38,491 nucleotides of DNA from Gemmatimonadaceae bacterium (GCA_025449955.1 JANWIK010000045.1:1-38491); one strand, 5' to 3'. Shown: positions 9,351 through 19,393, numbered from the stretch's first letter. Made by a program: numbers and translations. The notes: a model not told the origin generated them from the letters alone.

Positions 9351-10598
9351 ATGCATCGAGCGCCACGGCGCGCTTTTTCTCCCCTTGAGTCGGCCTTCGT
9401 CGCTGTCTTGACCGTAACCGGAACTCCACACAGCACGCGTCGCCTGCAGTGCGTCCGGCTCGCAATGAGCTTGGGCGTGTTTGTCGCGGCCGCGTGTGGA
9501 GGACAGGAGAAGAAACCCGAGGCCAAGACCAAGCCGGCGCCGACGGCAGTCGAGAGCACGACGTTCGCCGACACGCTGTCGAGCGACACAGGCGCCGATA
9601 CCGCGGGACAGAACGCGACCGCAACCGTGCACGTGCAAGACACGGCGCGCGTTCGCAGCGCGGGAATCGAACAGATCGGTCAACTGCCGCCGCTCGCCGA
9701 TTCGATCGCCAACGAGATGACGTTTCTGGCGACGTTTCAAACGACGTTCGTCGCGGCGTCGCGCGCGAAGCATGTGTTGATGGACATCGGACGTGTCGAC
9801 GCCAAGCTCAAAGGCAACGCGCGACTTGCCGCGTACGAGCAGGCGGTGCAGCAATTGTCGCCGGTAAGAGTGGGCGACCATTATCTGCTGCACGGCCCGT
9901 GGGGGACGAGCGATGCGGTAGTGACGGGGTTCGGCCAGTGGAACGGACGCATCGTCGCCAAGCTGGATGTCCCGCCTAACGTAGACAGTTTGGCGCGGGA
10001 GAAGGTGGTGCTGGTGGCGCTGGCGGTGCACGAGGACAGCGCCGTGGTGCGCGGTGACACCTCGACGGCGCGGACGGACAGCTCGACCGTGCACACGGAC
10101 AGCTCGGCGGCGCATCCGGACAGTGCCGTTGTGGCGACAGTCGACAGTTGTGCCTATCGCCAGCCGCCGGACTCGACGATGTTGGCGCGCGCGGCGGCGG
10201 TGCGGGACTCGCTCATGCTCATCTTGCAGGGTGACACGGCGCGTTTGCCGCCCGACATCCTCAAGGGGCGCAAGCTGACGTCGTCGCAGATCTATGGATG
10301 CTTCGGCGCGGCGCACGTGTTGCTGTTTGCGAACGCCGCGGCGGACGTGAATCGCTACACTCGCGAGTTTGCGGTGCTGCTCGACACAACTGGGAAGGTG
10401 GTGCCGTTGCACGTCGCGGATGTACGCTTCCGCGTGCACGATGCGATTCGTGCGCTGGACGTGGACGGGGACAAAGTGGATGACGTAGCGGCGATCGGGC
10501 GGGGAGAGTTGACGGGGGGGACGGTGTTGTTGAGGCTCGATCTCGCGAAGAAGAGATTGAGTTATGTGATGAGTGGGTTTGCGTGGGAGAGCTACTAG
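9351..10598 (+). CDS. Putative lipoprotein with an Asp/Ser/Thr-rich linker, function unknown
   Basis: The open frame gives up to 415 residues. A lipobox-like AAACGGQ sits at about residue 48, preceded by STRRLQCVRLAMSLGVFV, a normal lipoprotein signal. The real start is therefore probably later than 9351 (TTG near 9408, or ATG 9465 with a very short signal). No clear ribosome-binding site decides this. The mature protein has a low-complexity segment with repeats of the type TARTDSSTVHTDSSAAHPDS around residues 235-260. Near the C-terminus is a calcium-loop-like DVDGDKVDDVA, as in FG-GAP or EF-hand-like loops. I recognise no family. It may be anchored in the outer membrane or periplasm. An iterated word at 9974 encodes Pro-Asn. 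Confidence 0.7.
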   Translation: MHRAPRRAFSPLESAFVAVLTVTGTPHSTRRLQCVRLAMSLGVFVAAACGGQEKKPEAKTKPAPTAVESTTFADTLSSDTGADTAGQNATATVHVQDTARVRSAGIEQIGQLPPLADSIANEMTFLATFQTTFVAASRAKHVLMDIGRVDAKLKGNARLAAYEQAVQQLSPVRVGDHYLLHGPWGTSDAVVTGFGQWNGRIVAKLDVPPNVDSLAREKVVLVALAVHEDSAVVRGDTSTARTDSSTVHTDSSAAHPDSAVVATVDSCAYRQPPDSTMLARAAAVRDSLMLILQGDTARLPPDILKGRKLTSSQIYGCFGAAHVLLFANAAADVNRYTREFAVLLDTTGKVVPLHVADVRFRVHDAIRALDVDGDKVDDVAAIGRGELTGGTVLLRLDLAKKRLSYVMSGFAWESY

Positions 10599-10610
10599 GA
10601 GCGGGGAAGC

Positions 10611-10626
10611 GGCGACAGGCGTCGCC
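10611..10626 (+). terminator. Short hairpin after the lipoprotein gene, weak terminator candidate
   Basis: GGCGAC-AGGC-GTCGCC is a perfect six-base stem with a four-base loop, 13 bases after the stop. It is followed by G-rich rather than T-rich sequence, so intrinsic termination is doubtful. Confidence 0.3.
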
Positions 10627-10663
10627 GGGGGGAAGGGGGGAAGAGGGAAAGGTGAAGGGCGGA

Positions 10664-10705
10664 GCGTAGAAGGGCGAGCGTAGAAGGGCGAGCGTAGAAG
10701 GGCGA
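10664..10705. repeat. Three perfect tandem copies of a 14-bp unit
   Basis: The unit GCGTAGAAGGGCGA is repeated three times without change (10664-10677, 10678-10691, 10692-10705) and decays into GCGTAGG-GCGTAGG-GCGTGGG after 10706. It lies in a purine-rich stretch between the lipoprotein and thiC genes. No coding role is apparent. Confidence 0.85.
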
Positions 10706-10718
10706 GCGTAGGGCGTAG

Positions 10719-12161
<1,443 letters not shown>

Positions 12162-12166
12162 CGGCG

Positions 12167-12487
12167 GTGGCGCTTTCCTCACGCGAGCGCGCGGCGCTGC
12201 GCGCGCAAGCGAATCACCTCGAGCCGACGGTGTCGGTGGGCGCGGCAGGCATCTCGCCGGCCGTGGTGCAGTCGCTCGAGGACGCGTTCCGATCGCGGGA
12301 GCTGGTGAAGGTGCATGTCGGACGGAACGCGAGCGTCGTCGCGCGCGACGCGGCGGCGGAGCTCGCCGGCGCCGCACGCGCGGAGGTGGTGCAGGTGATC
12401 GGGCACACCACCACGCTCTTTCGCGAGAATCGGGAGCTCCGCGCGCGCGACGCGGCGCGCGCGGCTCGCGCCGCCAAAGATCAGTGA
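12167..12487 (+). CDS. YhbY-like CRM-domain RNA-binding protein
   Basis: This 106-residue protein consists of one CRM domain: LSSRERAALRAQANHLEPTV, GAAGISPAVVQSLEDAFRSRELVKVHV, and an IGHTTTLFRE end that matches the usual 'G.T.VLYR' strand. Bacterial YhbY binds 23S rRNA in pre-50S particles. The basic Arg/Ala-rich tail is an addition. The GTG start at 12167 is five bases after the thiC stop, so the genes are probably co-transcribed. The last seven bases overlap the end of the converging Asp-box gene. Confidence 0.85.
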   Translation: MALSSRERAALRAQANHLEPTVSVGAAGISPAVVQSLEDAFRSRELVKVHVGRNASVVARDAAAELAGAARAEVVQVIGHTTTLFRENRELRARDAARAARAAKDQ

Positions 12488-15400
12488 TCCGCGGTCGTAT
12501 CGGCCGGTAGCGTCAGCTCCGGCAGCCCTTCCGTTTTGAGCCGGGCGTTGAGCGCGGGCACATCCGTGGATTGCACATGGTGCCAGCGCGCGAGCGTTGC
12601 GGCCGCCTGTTGCTCGAGAACGGGGACGGCGGCCGCGGCTTGCGTGGTGGGATCCGCGTCGGCGCTTTCGATCGTGTTGAACACGGTCATCAGGTCGCCG
12701 TTCACGCGCCCGAGGTCCTCTCCGTTAGGCGGAGACCGCCGGCCGCGGCGTTCGCCGGCCAGAGCGGCCAGACTCGCGTCCAACGTATCCGCGGCCTTCG
12801 CGGTGGCGCTCGCGGTGTCCGTGGTGCGTTTGGCGAGCGACGCCAACTGCCTGCGCAGCGCGCGGGCGCCCGCAAGCGCGACATAGTCCTTGTGGATGGC
12901 GCTGGTGAGGCGCAGCGCGAGCGCCAGCTGGCGGGCGAGCGCGGCCGGCGGCGTCGCGACGCGCGGGTCCATGCGGACGTCGAGCGGCTCCGTGAAGGTG
13001 TGGCCCCCAGCGGCGAGGCGTACGGTATAGCGGCCCGGCACCACGGCCGCGCCTAACGGATCGCGCGGCGTGTCGTGCACGATGGCCGAGATCGGATAGT
13101 CGTGCTCGAGCGCATCCGGCGGCGGATAGTGGAGGTCCCACACGAAGCGGTGCATGCCGGCGGCGGCCGAGAGCGGCTCGAAGGGCTTCACCCAATAGGC
13201 AGGCACGTTGAGCTCGGAGTCGGGCGCGGGCGCGGTGTCGGCGCTCGAGAAGCGGCGGACGAGCGCGCCCTTGGCGTCGCGGATCTCCAGCGTCACGTCG
13301 TTAGGCGGCGCGCCGGCGCCGATCCAGTAGTCGATGATCGCGCCGTCGGGCGGATTCTTGGCCGCCGGCTCGTCGGGCGGGAGCGGCGTATCGGTGTTCG
13401 CGTCGCGGCGCACGCGGTAGGCGGGCGCGGGCGCGAACAGGAACGCCGGCGACGCCGCGATGCGGGCGCTCACCTGGCGAAGCGGGGCGATGTCGTCGAG
13501 CACCCAGAACGAGCGGCCGTGCGTGGCGATCACGAGGTCGTTGCCGTGCACGATGAGGTCGCGAATCGACGTGACCGGCATGCCTAACCGGAGCGACTGC
13601 CAGTGCGTGCCATCGTCGAACGACACGTAGACCGCGTGCTCGGTGCCGGCGTACAGGAGGCCGCGCCGCACGGGGTCCTCCCGCACCACGTTCACCGGCT
13701 CGTCGTCGGGAATGCCGGCCGTGATCGCCTGCCACGTGTGGCCGCCGTCGTGCGTGCGATAGATGTAGGGGTGCAGGTCGTCGACGCGAAGCCGCGATGC
13801 GGACGCGTACGCGGCGGCGGTATCGAAGTGCGAGGCGTCGATCTGCGTGATCTTGCTCCACGCTTCCATTCCGTTAGGCGTGACGTTCCGCCAGTGCGCC
13901 CCGCCGTCGCGCGTCGTCTGAATGAGGCCGTCGTCGGTGCCGACCCAGATACGATTCACGTCGCGCGGCGACGGGCCGATCGAATAGATCACGCCGCGGT
14001 GCGGCGCCGCCGCCGCGCGTTGCGCATAGACGCCCAACGTCGACGGGACGCCGGGGTCGGGGCGCGTGAGGTCGGGACTGATCGTCGTCCAACTGCGTCC
14101 TCCGTTGGTCGTCTTGAACAGCACCTGCGCCGCGAAGTAGAGCACGTGCGGATCGGCCGGCGAGAAAATGACAGGCGCCGTCCGATCGAAGCGAAAGGCA
14201 CCGCTGCGCAGCACGATCGGGCCGACATCCTGCACCTGCCCGGTGCGCTCGTCGTAGCGCGTCACCTTGCCGCCGTAGATGACGCCGGGGTGCAGCGGAT
14301 CGGGCACGGCATACCCGTACTCTTCGACGCCCACGGGATGCCAGTCGCGGAACGTGATCTCGCCATCGTTGCCGCGGCTCGACACGCCGGCCGATCCGCT
14401 CTCCTGCTGGCCGCCGTACACGCGATATGGGAATCGATTGTCGGCCGCGACGTGGAACATCTGCCCGGTGGGCTGATTGTACCACGAGCTCCACGTTAGG
14501 CCGCCGTTCACCGTGATCGTGGCGCCCTGGTCGCTGCCGATCAGGATGATCTCGGGGTTGTCGGGATTGATCCAGATCCGATGATAGTCGTCGCCGCCCG
14601 GCGCGCCCTTGATGGCGGTGAACGTGTGGCCGCCATCGGTCGAGCGATACGTCGACGTGTTGGCGACGTAGATCTCGTCGGCGTTCGCCGGGTCCACCTG
14701 CACTTCGGCGAAATCATCGCCGCGGCCATAGACGCGCTCCTCGCTGTTCGTGCGCGTCCACGTTTCCCCGCCGTCGTCCGAGCGATACACGCCGCCCAAC
14801 TTTGGCGGCGCTTGCACCATGGCGTAGACGCGATGGCCGTCGCCGGGCGCCACGGCAATGCCGATGCGGCCGAGTCCCTGCGCCGGAGTCGGGAGCCCGG
14901 TGGTGAGCTGTTTCCAGGTGGCGCCGCCGTCGACCGATTTGTACAATCCGCTCCCGGGTCCGGCGTACGCGTTGTCGTACTCCCACGGGCCCTGGCGCGC
15001 GGCCCACAACACAGCGTAAATCACTTGCGCGTCGCCGGGATCGAACGCGAGGGCGACGGCCCCGGTGTTCTCGTCCTTGAACAACACTTTCTCGAACGTG
15101 GCACCGCCGTCGGTGGAGCGATACACGCCGCGCTCTGCGTTAGGCCCGTACGGATGACCGAGGATGGCGACGAAGAGGCGGTTGGCGTCGCGCGGGTCGA
15201 CGATGATCGACGCGGTCTGTTGCCCGTCGCGCAGGCCAGGGAGATGGGTCCACGTGCGGCCGGCGTCGGTGGACTTGTAGAGTCCGTCGCCGATCGAGAG
15301 ATCGGGGCGTTGCAGTCCCTCGCCGCTGCCGACATAGATGATGTCGGGATTCGATGGCGCGACGGCGAGCGCCCCGATCGATCCAATGGGTTCGTGATCG

Positions 15401-15654
15401 AAGATCGGCGTCCACACATGCCCGAAGTCGGTGCTCTTCCAGACGCCGCCGTCGGTAGCGGCGACGTAGAACACGTTAGGCTGTCCGCGCACGCCGGTCG
15501 ACGCGACGGTGCGGCCGCCGCGATAGGGGCCGATCATTCGCCACTCGAGTCCGGCGAAGAACGCGGAATCGATCTGTTGGGCGAACGCGACGGGCGCGCG
15601 AGAGCAGAGCGCGAGCGATGCGGTGAGCAGCGCGACACGAAAGCGCGAGGGCAT
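12481..15654 (-). CDS. Exported Asp-box (BNR/sortilin-type) beta-propeller protein
   Basis: This 1057-residue protein has a cleavable signal peptide (ends VAFAQQ at about residue 26). It carries eleven or so Asp-boxes of the form S-x-D-x-G-x-x-W, for example STDFGHVW, STDAGRTW, STDGGATF, SVDGGATW, SDDGGETW, TTNGGRSW, TRDGGAHW and THDGGHTW, spread over residues 70-680. Such repeats build sialidase/Vps10-like propellers. The last 350 residues hold a separate beta-rich region (RFVWDLHYPPPDALEHDYP, PGRYTVRLAAGG) and a helical tail. Proteins of this architecture are often called glycosyl hydrolases, but no catalytic residues can be assigned. Seven iterated heptamers would be expected by density; eight are found, six of them read as Pro-Asn or Leu-Thr. 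Confidence 0.88.
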   Translation of the reverse strand: MPSRFRVALLTASLALCSRAPVAFAQQIDSAFFAGLEWRMIGPYRGGRTVASTGVRGQPNVFYVAATDGGVWKSTDFGHVWTPIFDHEPIGSIGALAVAPSNPDIIYVGSGEGLQRPDLSIGDGLYKSTDAGRTWTHLPGLRDGQQTASIIVDPRDANRLFVAILGHPYGPNAERGVYRSTDGGATFEKVLFKDENTGAVALAFDPGDAQVIYAVLWAARQGPWEYDNAYAGPGSGLYKSVDGGATWKQLTTGLPTPAQGLGRIGIAVAPGDGHRVYAMVQAPPKLGGVYRSDDGGETWTRTNSEERVYGRGDDFAEVQVDPANADEIYVANTSTYRSTDGGHTFTAIKGAPGGDDYHRIWINPDNPEIILIGSDQGATITVNGGLTWSSWYNQPTGQMFHVAADNRFPYRVYGGQQESGSAGVSSRGNDGEITFRDWHPVGVEEYGYAVPDPLHPGVIYGGKVTRYDERTGQVQDVGPIVLRSGAFRFDRTAPVIFSPADPHVLYFAAQVLFKTTNGGRSWTTISPDLTRPDPGVPSTLGVYAQRAAAAPHRGVIYSIGPSPRDVNRIWVGTDDGLIQTTRDGGAHWRNVTPNGMEAWSKITQIDASHFDTAAAYASASRLRVDDLHPYIYRTHDGGHTWQAITAGIPDDEPVNVVREDPVRRGLLYAGTEHAVYVSFDDGTHWQSLRLGMPVTSIRDLIVHGNDLVIATHGRSFWVLDDIAPLRQVSARIAASPAFLFAPAPAYRVRRDANTDTPLPPDEPAAKNPPDGAIIDYWIGAGAPPNDVTLEIRDAKGALVRRFSSADTAPAPDSELNVPAYWVKPFEPLSAAAGMHRFVWDLHYPPPDALEHDYPISAIVHDTPRDPLGAAVVPGRYTVRLAAGGHTFTEPLDVRMDPRVATPPAALARQLALALRLTSAIHKDYVALAGARALRRQLASLAKRTTDTASATAKAADTLDASLAALAGERRGRRSPPNGEDLGRVNGDLMTVFNTIESADADPTTQAAAAVPVLEQQAAATLARWHHVQSTDVPALNARLKTEGLPELTLPADTTADH

Positions 15655-15795
15655 GGATGGGTCGGGTCGGACGGGAACGAACGGGATCGTGACGACAGGC
15701 AGAAAGCAGACAGCACGGGCGCGGCGCGCGCAAGATCTTCTGGGGCGGAGCGTGCGCGCTCATCATCGAGTATCACGCGCACCGAGGAGCATGGC

Positions 15796-16257
15796 ATGAA
15801 CGTACGACCGGCCCGGACAGGCGACGCATCGTCGATCAAGGCGTTGATCGATCTGTACGTCCCGGACGGCACGCTGCTGCCGCGCACGCTGGAGTTCATC
15901 CGCGAGCACATCGCGGATTTCCTGGTGGCGACGGACGACGACGTGGTGGTGGGATGCGTGCACGTCGAGGAGTACGCGCCGAGCCTGGCGGAGATCCGAT
16001 CGTTGGCGGTGGATCCGGGCGCGCAGGGCCAGGGGATCGGCGCGGCACTGGTGCGGAGCGCCGAGGAGGTGGCGGAGCGGCGCGATCTGTGGACGTTGTT
16101 CGCGGTGAGCAATTCCGAGCAGTTCTTTCGCGGGTTGGGCTACGCGCCGGAGCACGTGCCGGAGCTGGACCGCGAGCGCAGCGAGGTGAGCAAGTACAAA
16201 GGGGTATATGCACGCGCGATGCGCCGAACGCAGGGCGGAGGTCGCGCCGCGCGGTGA
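15796..16257 (+). CDS. GNAT-family N-acetyltransferase, ArgA-like
   Basis: This 153-residue protein is a single GNAT domain. Motif A is IRSLAVDPGAQGQGIGAALV, with the acetyl-CoA loop QGQGIG at about 77-82. It is followed by WTLFAVSNSEQFFRGLGY, a form typical of the N-acetylglutamate synthase (ArgA-type) acetyltransferase domain. The opening VRPARTGDASSIKALI also fits that group. A glutamate acetylation role is possible but no arginine genes are nearby. The ATG at 15796 has GGAG seven bases upstream. A nearer ATG at 15791 is stopped after two codons. The 141 bases to the divergent Asp-box gene should hold both promoters, but no clear boxes are visible. Confidence 0.85.
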   Translation: MNVRPARTGDASSIKALIDLYVPDGTLLPRTLEFIREHIADFLVATDDDVVVGCVHVEEYAPSLAEIRSLAVDPGAQGQGIGAALVRSAEEVAERRDLWTLFAVSNSEQFFRGLGYAPEHVPELDRERSEVSKYKGVYARAMRRTQGGGRAAR

Positions 16258-16262
16258 CCGAA

Positions 16263-16285
16263 AATATATTGGACTTCAATATATT
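16263..16285. promoter_or_regulatory. Perfect AT-rich palindrome, candidate operator
   Basis: AATATATTG (16263-16271) and CAATATATT (16277-16285) form a perfect nine-base inverted repeat around GACTT. It begins six bases after the acetyltransferase stop and about 180 bases upstream of the PepSY-like gene. It is the most AT-rich patch nearby. Two helical half-sites 14 bases apart suit a dimeric repressor. No T-tract follows, so a terminator is less likely. Confidence 0.5.
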
Positions 16286-16462
16286 CACGGAGGGGGGCAC
16301 GGATCTCGCAGCATTTTCGTCGCGGCCTCCCCACCAACGGCAGGAGCCCGGGAGTCGCGGGAACAGCACCAGACGAGTGCGCAGTGCGCTCACGGCGCGT
16401 CGACTCGAATTCATCACCGTCCCGCGGCTGCGACGCGGTCCGAGCGCGGGACGGACACGACC

Positions 16463-16756
16463 ATGCAGGGCAACAGGATCGTCTCGACAATGGCGGCGCT
16501 CATGGCGAGCGCCGGCGCGGTCGCCGTGCTGAGCGGATTTGCGCGGCCGGTGGATCAGTCGCAGGCCAAGACCATCGCGATCAAAGCGTGCGGCGGCGGG
16601 ACGGTCAAGGCGGAACGCGATGGCGGGATGCGCAACGGCGACAAGGTGTACACGTTCGACGTGAACGTGGCCAACAAGTCGTTCGTCGAGAAAGTGAACG
16701 TGGATGCGAACACGGGGAAGGTGCTGGACGTTACGTACGATGGCCAGCAAGCCTGA
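16463..16756 (+). CDS. Small exported PepSY-like protein
   Basis: This 97-residue protein has a hydrophobic N-terminal signal (STMAALMASAGAVAVLSGFA). The mature part resembles one PepSY unit: QSQAKTIAIKACGGGTVKAERD, then KVYTFDVNVANKSFVEKVNVDANTGKVLDV. PepSY domains are found in the periplasm or envelope, often as inhibitors or partners of peptidases. Their exact role here is unknown. The ATG at 16463 follows about 180 bases of non-coding sequence that includes the AT-rich palindrome. A hairpin terminator follows five bases after the stop. Confidence 0.75.
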   Translation: MQGNRIVSTMAALMASAGAVAVLSGFARPVDQSQAKTIAIKACGGGTVKAERDGGMRNGDKVYTFDVNVANKSFVEKVNVDANTGKVLDVTYDGQQA

Positions 16757-16760
16757 GCCG

Positions 16761-16789
16761 GGCGGCGGGGGCGGCGAGCCCCCGCCGCC
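16761..16789. terminator. Strong hairpin between convergent genes, likely bidirectional terminator
   Basis: GGCGGCGGGGGC (16761-16772) and GCCCCCGCCGCC (16778-16789) form a perfect 12-base stem with a five-base loop. It separates the PepSY-like gene and the converging lipase-like gene, whose TAA stop is at 16796. There is only a weak T-run after the stem. Confidence 0.7.
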
Positions 16790-16795
16790 GTTGCG

Positions 16796-17452
16796 TTAGG
16801 CGACCGATGGGCGGTCGAAGTGTCCGGTGGCGAGGAACACGAAGGCGTGGTGCAGCGCACGCGGGTTGCACGGAAGCAGCGCGTGGCCGCCGCGCACGAT
16901 GATGTGGTCGCGCATGCCGACGAGCCGGGTGGCGCTCACCGAGACCAGCCCGTCGTTGGGCGAGCCGATCCAGCGGCCGAAGAGCGCGGGCCGCAGGCGA
17001 TGGCCGGCGATGACTCCCAGGTCGAACGCGGCATCGGGGAGGCGCCGCGGGACGCTCTCGGCGCCCGTGCCTAACTCGAGGCCCGCCGGCCCCATCACGC
17101 GCCGGAACGCGCGCGCGTGCCGGAGATGCTGGGCGATTTCGTTCCCGGCGTTGGGCGGCCCCAGCATGACGACGCGACCCACCGTGCCCGGCGCGCCGCC
17201 GGCGATGAGGGCGCGGACGACGATGCCGCCCAACGAGTGGGTGAGGAAATGGATGCGTCGCTCGCCTGACGGGGGGATTGCATCCAGCGTGCGGCGGAGC
17301 GACGCGGCGTGCGCCGCGATGCTTGCAGTCGCCGACGGATAACCCCAATTGAGTACGGAATAGCCGCGGCGGCGCGCGGCGATCGCGGCGGGCCACATCG
17401 AGGCGCGCGTCCGCTTGAGCCCGTGCACGAGCACGAGCAGGTCGGAGGACAA
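16796..17452 (-). CDS. Lipase-like alpha/beta hydrolase
   Basis: This protein of about 218 residues shows LVLVHGLKRTRASMW at the N-terminus (oxyanion HG), the nucleophile elbow FLTHSLGGIVVRALI (Ser about residue 73), VVMLGPPNAGNEIA and a late GGHALLPCNP histidine. This order matches triacylglycerol lipase/PGAP1-like hydrolases. No signal peptide is seen, so it is probably cytoplasmic. The start is uncertain: TTG at 17452 is the first initiator after the preceding small gene, 20 bases downstream of its stop. The TAA stop lies within GTTAGGC/GCCTAAC at 16795-16801. It is the last gene of the Ku/LigD cluster. Confidence 0.8.
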   Translation of the reverse strand: MSSDLLVLVHGLKRTRASMWPAAIAARRRGYSVLNWGYPSATASIAAHAASLRRTLDAIPPSGERRIHFLTHSLGGIVVRALIAGGAPGTVGRVVMLGPPNAGNEIAQHLRHARAFRRVMGPAGLELGTGAESVPRRLPDAAFDLGVIAGHRLRPALFGRWIGSPNDGLVSVSATRLVGMRDHIIVRGGHALLPCNPRALHHAFVFLATGHFDRPSVA

Positions 17453-17471
17453 CGGAGTGGTCAGCGCGCGC

Positions 17472-17648
17472 TCAGAACTCGCGGCGCTTCATCTCCTTGA
17501 ACATGCGCTGTGCTTCGCCCGTATCGTCCGGCGCCGGCGGCCGCGTAGCGTCGATGGTCTGATCGTACGCCTTGTTGCGCGGCTTGTTCTGCGCGATCGA
17601 TTTCGCGGCGTTCTTCCGGGCGAGGGCGAGAATCTTTTTATCGTCCAT
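17472..17648 (-). CDS. 58-residue lysine/arginine-rich small protein between ligD and the lipase gene
   Basis: ATG at 17648 to TGA at 17472 gives 58 residues starting MDDKKILALARKNAAKS and ending GEAQRMFKEMKRREF. It is charged and hydrophilic, with a predicted helix at each end and a Pro-rich middle (RPPAPDDTG). No membrane segment or signal is seen. It sits 26 bases after the ligD stop and 20 bases before the lipase start, in the same direction, and fills the gap neatly. That supports it being real. I recognise no family. A role in end joining is suggested only by position. Confidence 0.6.
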   Translation of the reverse strand: MDDKKILALARKNAAKSIAQNKPRNKAYDQTIDATRPPAPDDTGEAQRMFKEMKRREF

Positions 17649-17674
17649 GGGCGGTGGTCGAGGTTACGTGAAAT

Positions 17675-19381
17675 CTAGGGACGGACGACGCCGTGGGAAG
17701 CGCTCGGCGCCGGCTCGCGGGTCACAGAGCGCGCATCCTTGTCGTCGCGCGTGCCGAGGAACACCGGCTGCCGGAGCAACCCGTCGTCGGTCCATTCATT
17801 GAACTTGACTTCCACAACGAGGGTGGGTCGTACCCAGTGCGCCGGTTCGTTGGGCTTGGGCGGATTGGCGAACGGCGATGTCTTGCGCGCCAAGCGGACC
17901 AGCTGGCCGTGCACGTCGCGCAAGGACTGGTGGTTGAACCCGCCGCCCACGTGTCCGGCGTAAACGAGACGGTCACCCTCGTAGTATCCGACGAGCAAGG
18001 CGCCGAAATGTTGACGGGAATTGCGCGGCTCGGTGTATCCGCCCACAACGAACTCCTGCCGGCGCTCGAGCTTGAGCTTGAGCCAGGAGTCGGGGCGCTG
18101 GCCCGGCGCGTACGGCGCGTCGGTCCGCTTGGCCATGATGCCTTCCCACCCGGCCGCGCGCGCTTTGCGCAGCATCTCGCGGTCGCCGCCGGGCGCGGAG
18201 TCGCCTAACCGAAGATGCGTGTCGGTGCGGTTGCGCAGCCGAAGCTCGAGGCGCTTGCGGCGCTCCGACCACGATTCGTCGATCAGGACGTCGTCGCCAT
18301 CGAGCAGCAGATCGAACACCATGAGTGCGGCCGGCGCATCGGCGGCCAAACGCTCGATGTCGGCGTTGCCCTGGACGTGGATGCGCGACTGCAGCCCCTG
18401 GAAGCGTCCCGGTTTCCCGTGCGAGAGCGCGACGATTTCGCCATCCAAGACTAACGGATGCCGCACGCGGGCGACGAGCTGCTCGATCGCGCTCACGATC
18501 TCGGGGAACTGGGTGCTCTTGTCGAGATCGTTCCGCGTCATCAGGCGGACGTCGTGGGCGGTCGCGTAGGCGAGCACGCGAATGCCGTCGTACTTGGGCT
18601 CGAACGTCCATCCATCGTCCTGCGGCACCTCGGCGCCGACCCGCGCGAGCATCGGCTGCAGCGCGGGAAGAGTGCGGCGCTCGGGCCGTGAGCGGGGCGC
18701 ACGCGGCGTGTCGCGCGTGGCCGCGTGGCGGCGATGCTTGGGCGCGCCGTCGGCGATTTCATCCATCTTGCGGCCGGTGGCCGCCGACGTTTCCACGTCG
18801 GCGACGATGTCGGCGCCGGGTTCGGCCGCGTAATCCCGATGTTTGATGAGGAGCCACTGCGGCTTGTTCGGGACGCCGCGCTTGGTGCGCACGAGAACCC
18901 ACGAGCCGTGCAGGCGTGCCCCGTTCAGCGTGAACTTGAGATCGCCTTTGGCGTACGCGCGCCGCAGCGCGTCTTCTGCGTTAGGCGACGGCGGGTCGCT
19001 CGTATACGTGCCGCGGTCCCACACCATCACCGTGCCGCCGCCGTATTCCCCCTTGGGGATGGTACCCTCGAACGTGTTGTACTCGATGGGGTGATCTTCC
19101 ACCTGCATCGCGAGCCGTTTCACCGACGGGTCGAGGCTCGGCCCCTTGGGCACCGCCCAACTCTTCATCACGCCATCCATCTCGAGGCGCAAATCGAAGT
19201 GGAGATGGCTGGCGTCGTGTTTCTGGATGACGAACTGGAGCGCGTGCCGACGCCGCGTCGCTCCGCCCTCGCCGGCCGGCTCTGGTGTCGCGTCGAAGTG
19301 GCGCTTGGCGCGGTACGTCCGGAGCTTGGTCGAGGCGCGAGCGCGCTTGCGGCGCGCACCGGGCCGTTTGGTTGTCGCCAT
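17675..19381 (-). CDS. ligD: LigD-type ATP-dependent DNA ligase with 3'-phosphoesterase domain, no polymerase domain
   Basis: This 568-residue protein has two parts. Residues about 45-185 form the 3'-phosphoesterase domain (FVIQKHDASHLHFDLRLEMDG, WAVPKGPS, EGTIPKGEYGGGTVMVWDRG). A basic linker follows. Residues about 240-560 form the ATP-dependent ligase with the nucleotidyl lysine in EPKYDGIRV (Lys about 263), then DGEIVAL, EGIMAKR and WLKLKL. The primase-polymerase domain of Mycobacterium or Pseudomonas LigD is absent from the protein and from the window. It seals double-strand breaks with Ku. It starts 12 bases after the ku stop. Iterated words at 18203 (Leu-Gly) and 18980 (Pro-Asn). Confidence 0.93.
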   Translation of the reverse strand: MATTKRPGARRKRARASTKLRTYRAKRHFDATPEPAGEGGATRRRHALQFVIQKHDASHLHFDLRLEMDGVMKSWAVPKGPSLDPSVKRLAMQVEDHPIEYNTFEGTIPKGEYGGGTVMVWDRGTYTSDPPSPNAEDALRRAYAKGDLKFTLNGARLHGSWVLVRTKRGVPNKPQWLLIKHRDYAAEPGADIVADVETSAATGRKMDEIADGAPKHRRHAATRDTPRAPRSRPERRTLPALQPMLARVGAEVPQDDGWTFEPKYDGIRVLAYATAHDVRLMTRNDLDKSTQFPEIVSAIEQLVARVRHPLVLDGEIVALSHGKPGRFQGLQSRIHVQGNADIERLAADAPAALMVFDLLLDGDDVLIDESWSERRKRLELRLRNRTDTHLRLGDSAPGGDREMLRKARAAGWEGIMAKRTDAPYAPGQRPDSWLKLKLERRQEFVVGGYTEPRNSRQHFGALLVGYYEGDRLVYAGHVGGGFNHQSLRDVHGQLVRLARKTSPFANPPKPNEPAHWVRPTLVVEVKFNEWTDDGLLRQPVFLGTRDDKDARSVTREPAPSASHGVVRP

Positions 19382-19393
19382 CGGCGGGTTCGG

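Noticed and set aside
14581-15795. Long plus-strand extension of the acetyltransferase frame
   Set aside because: The extension is antisense to the Asp-box gene. The ATG at 15796 with GGAG gives a complete GNAT domain.
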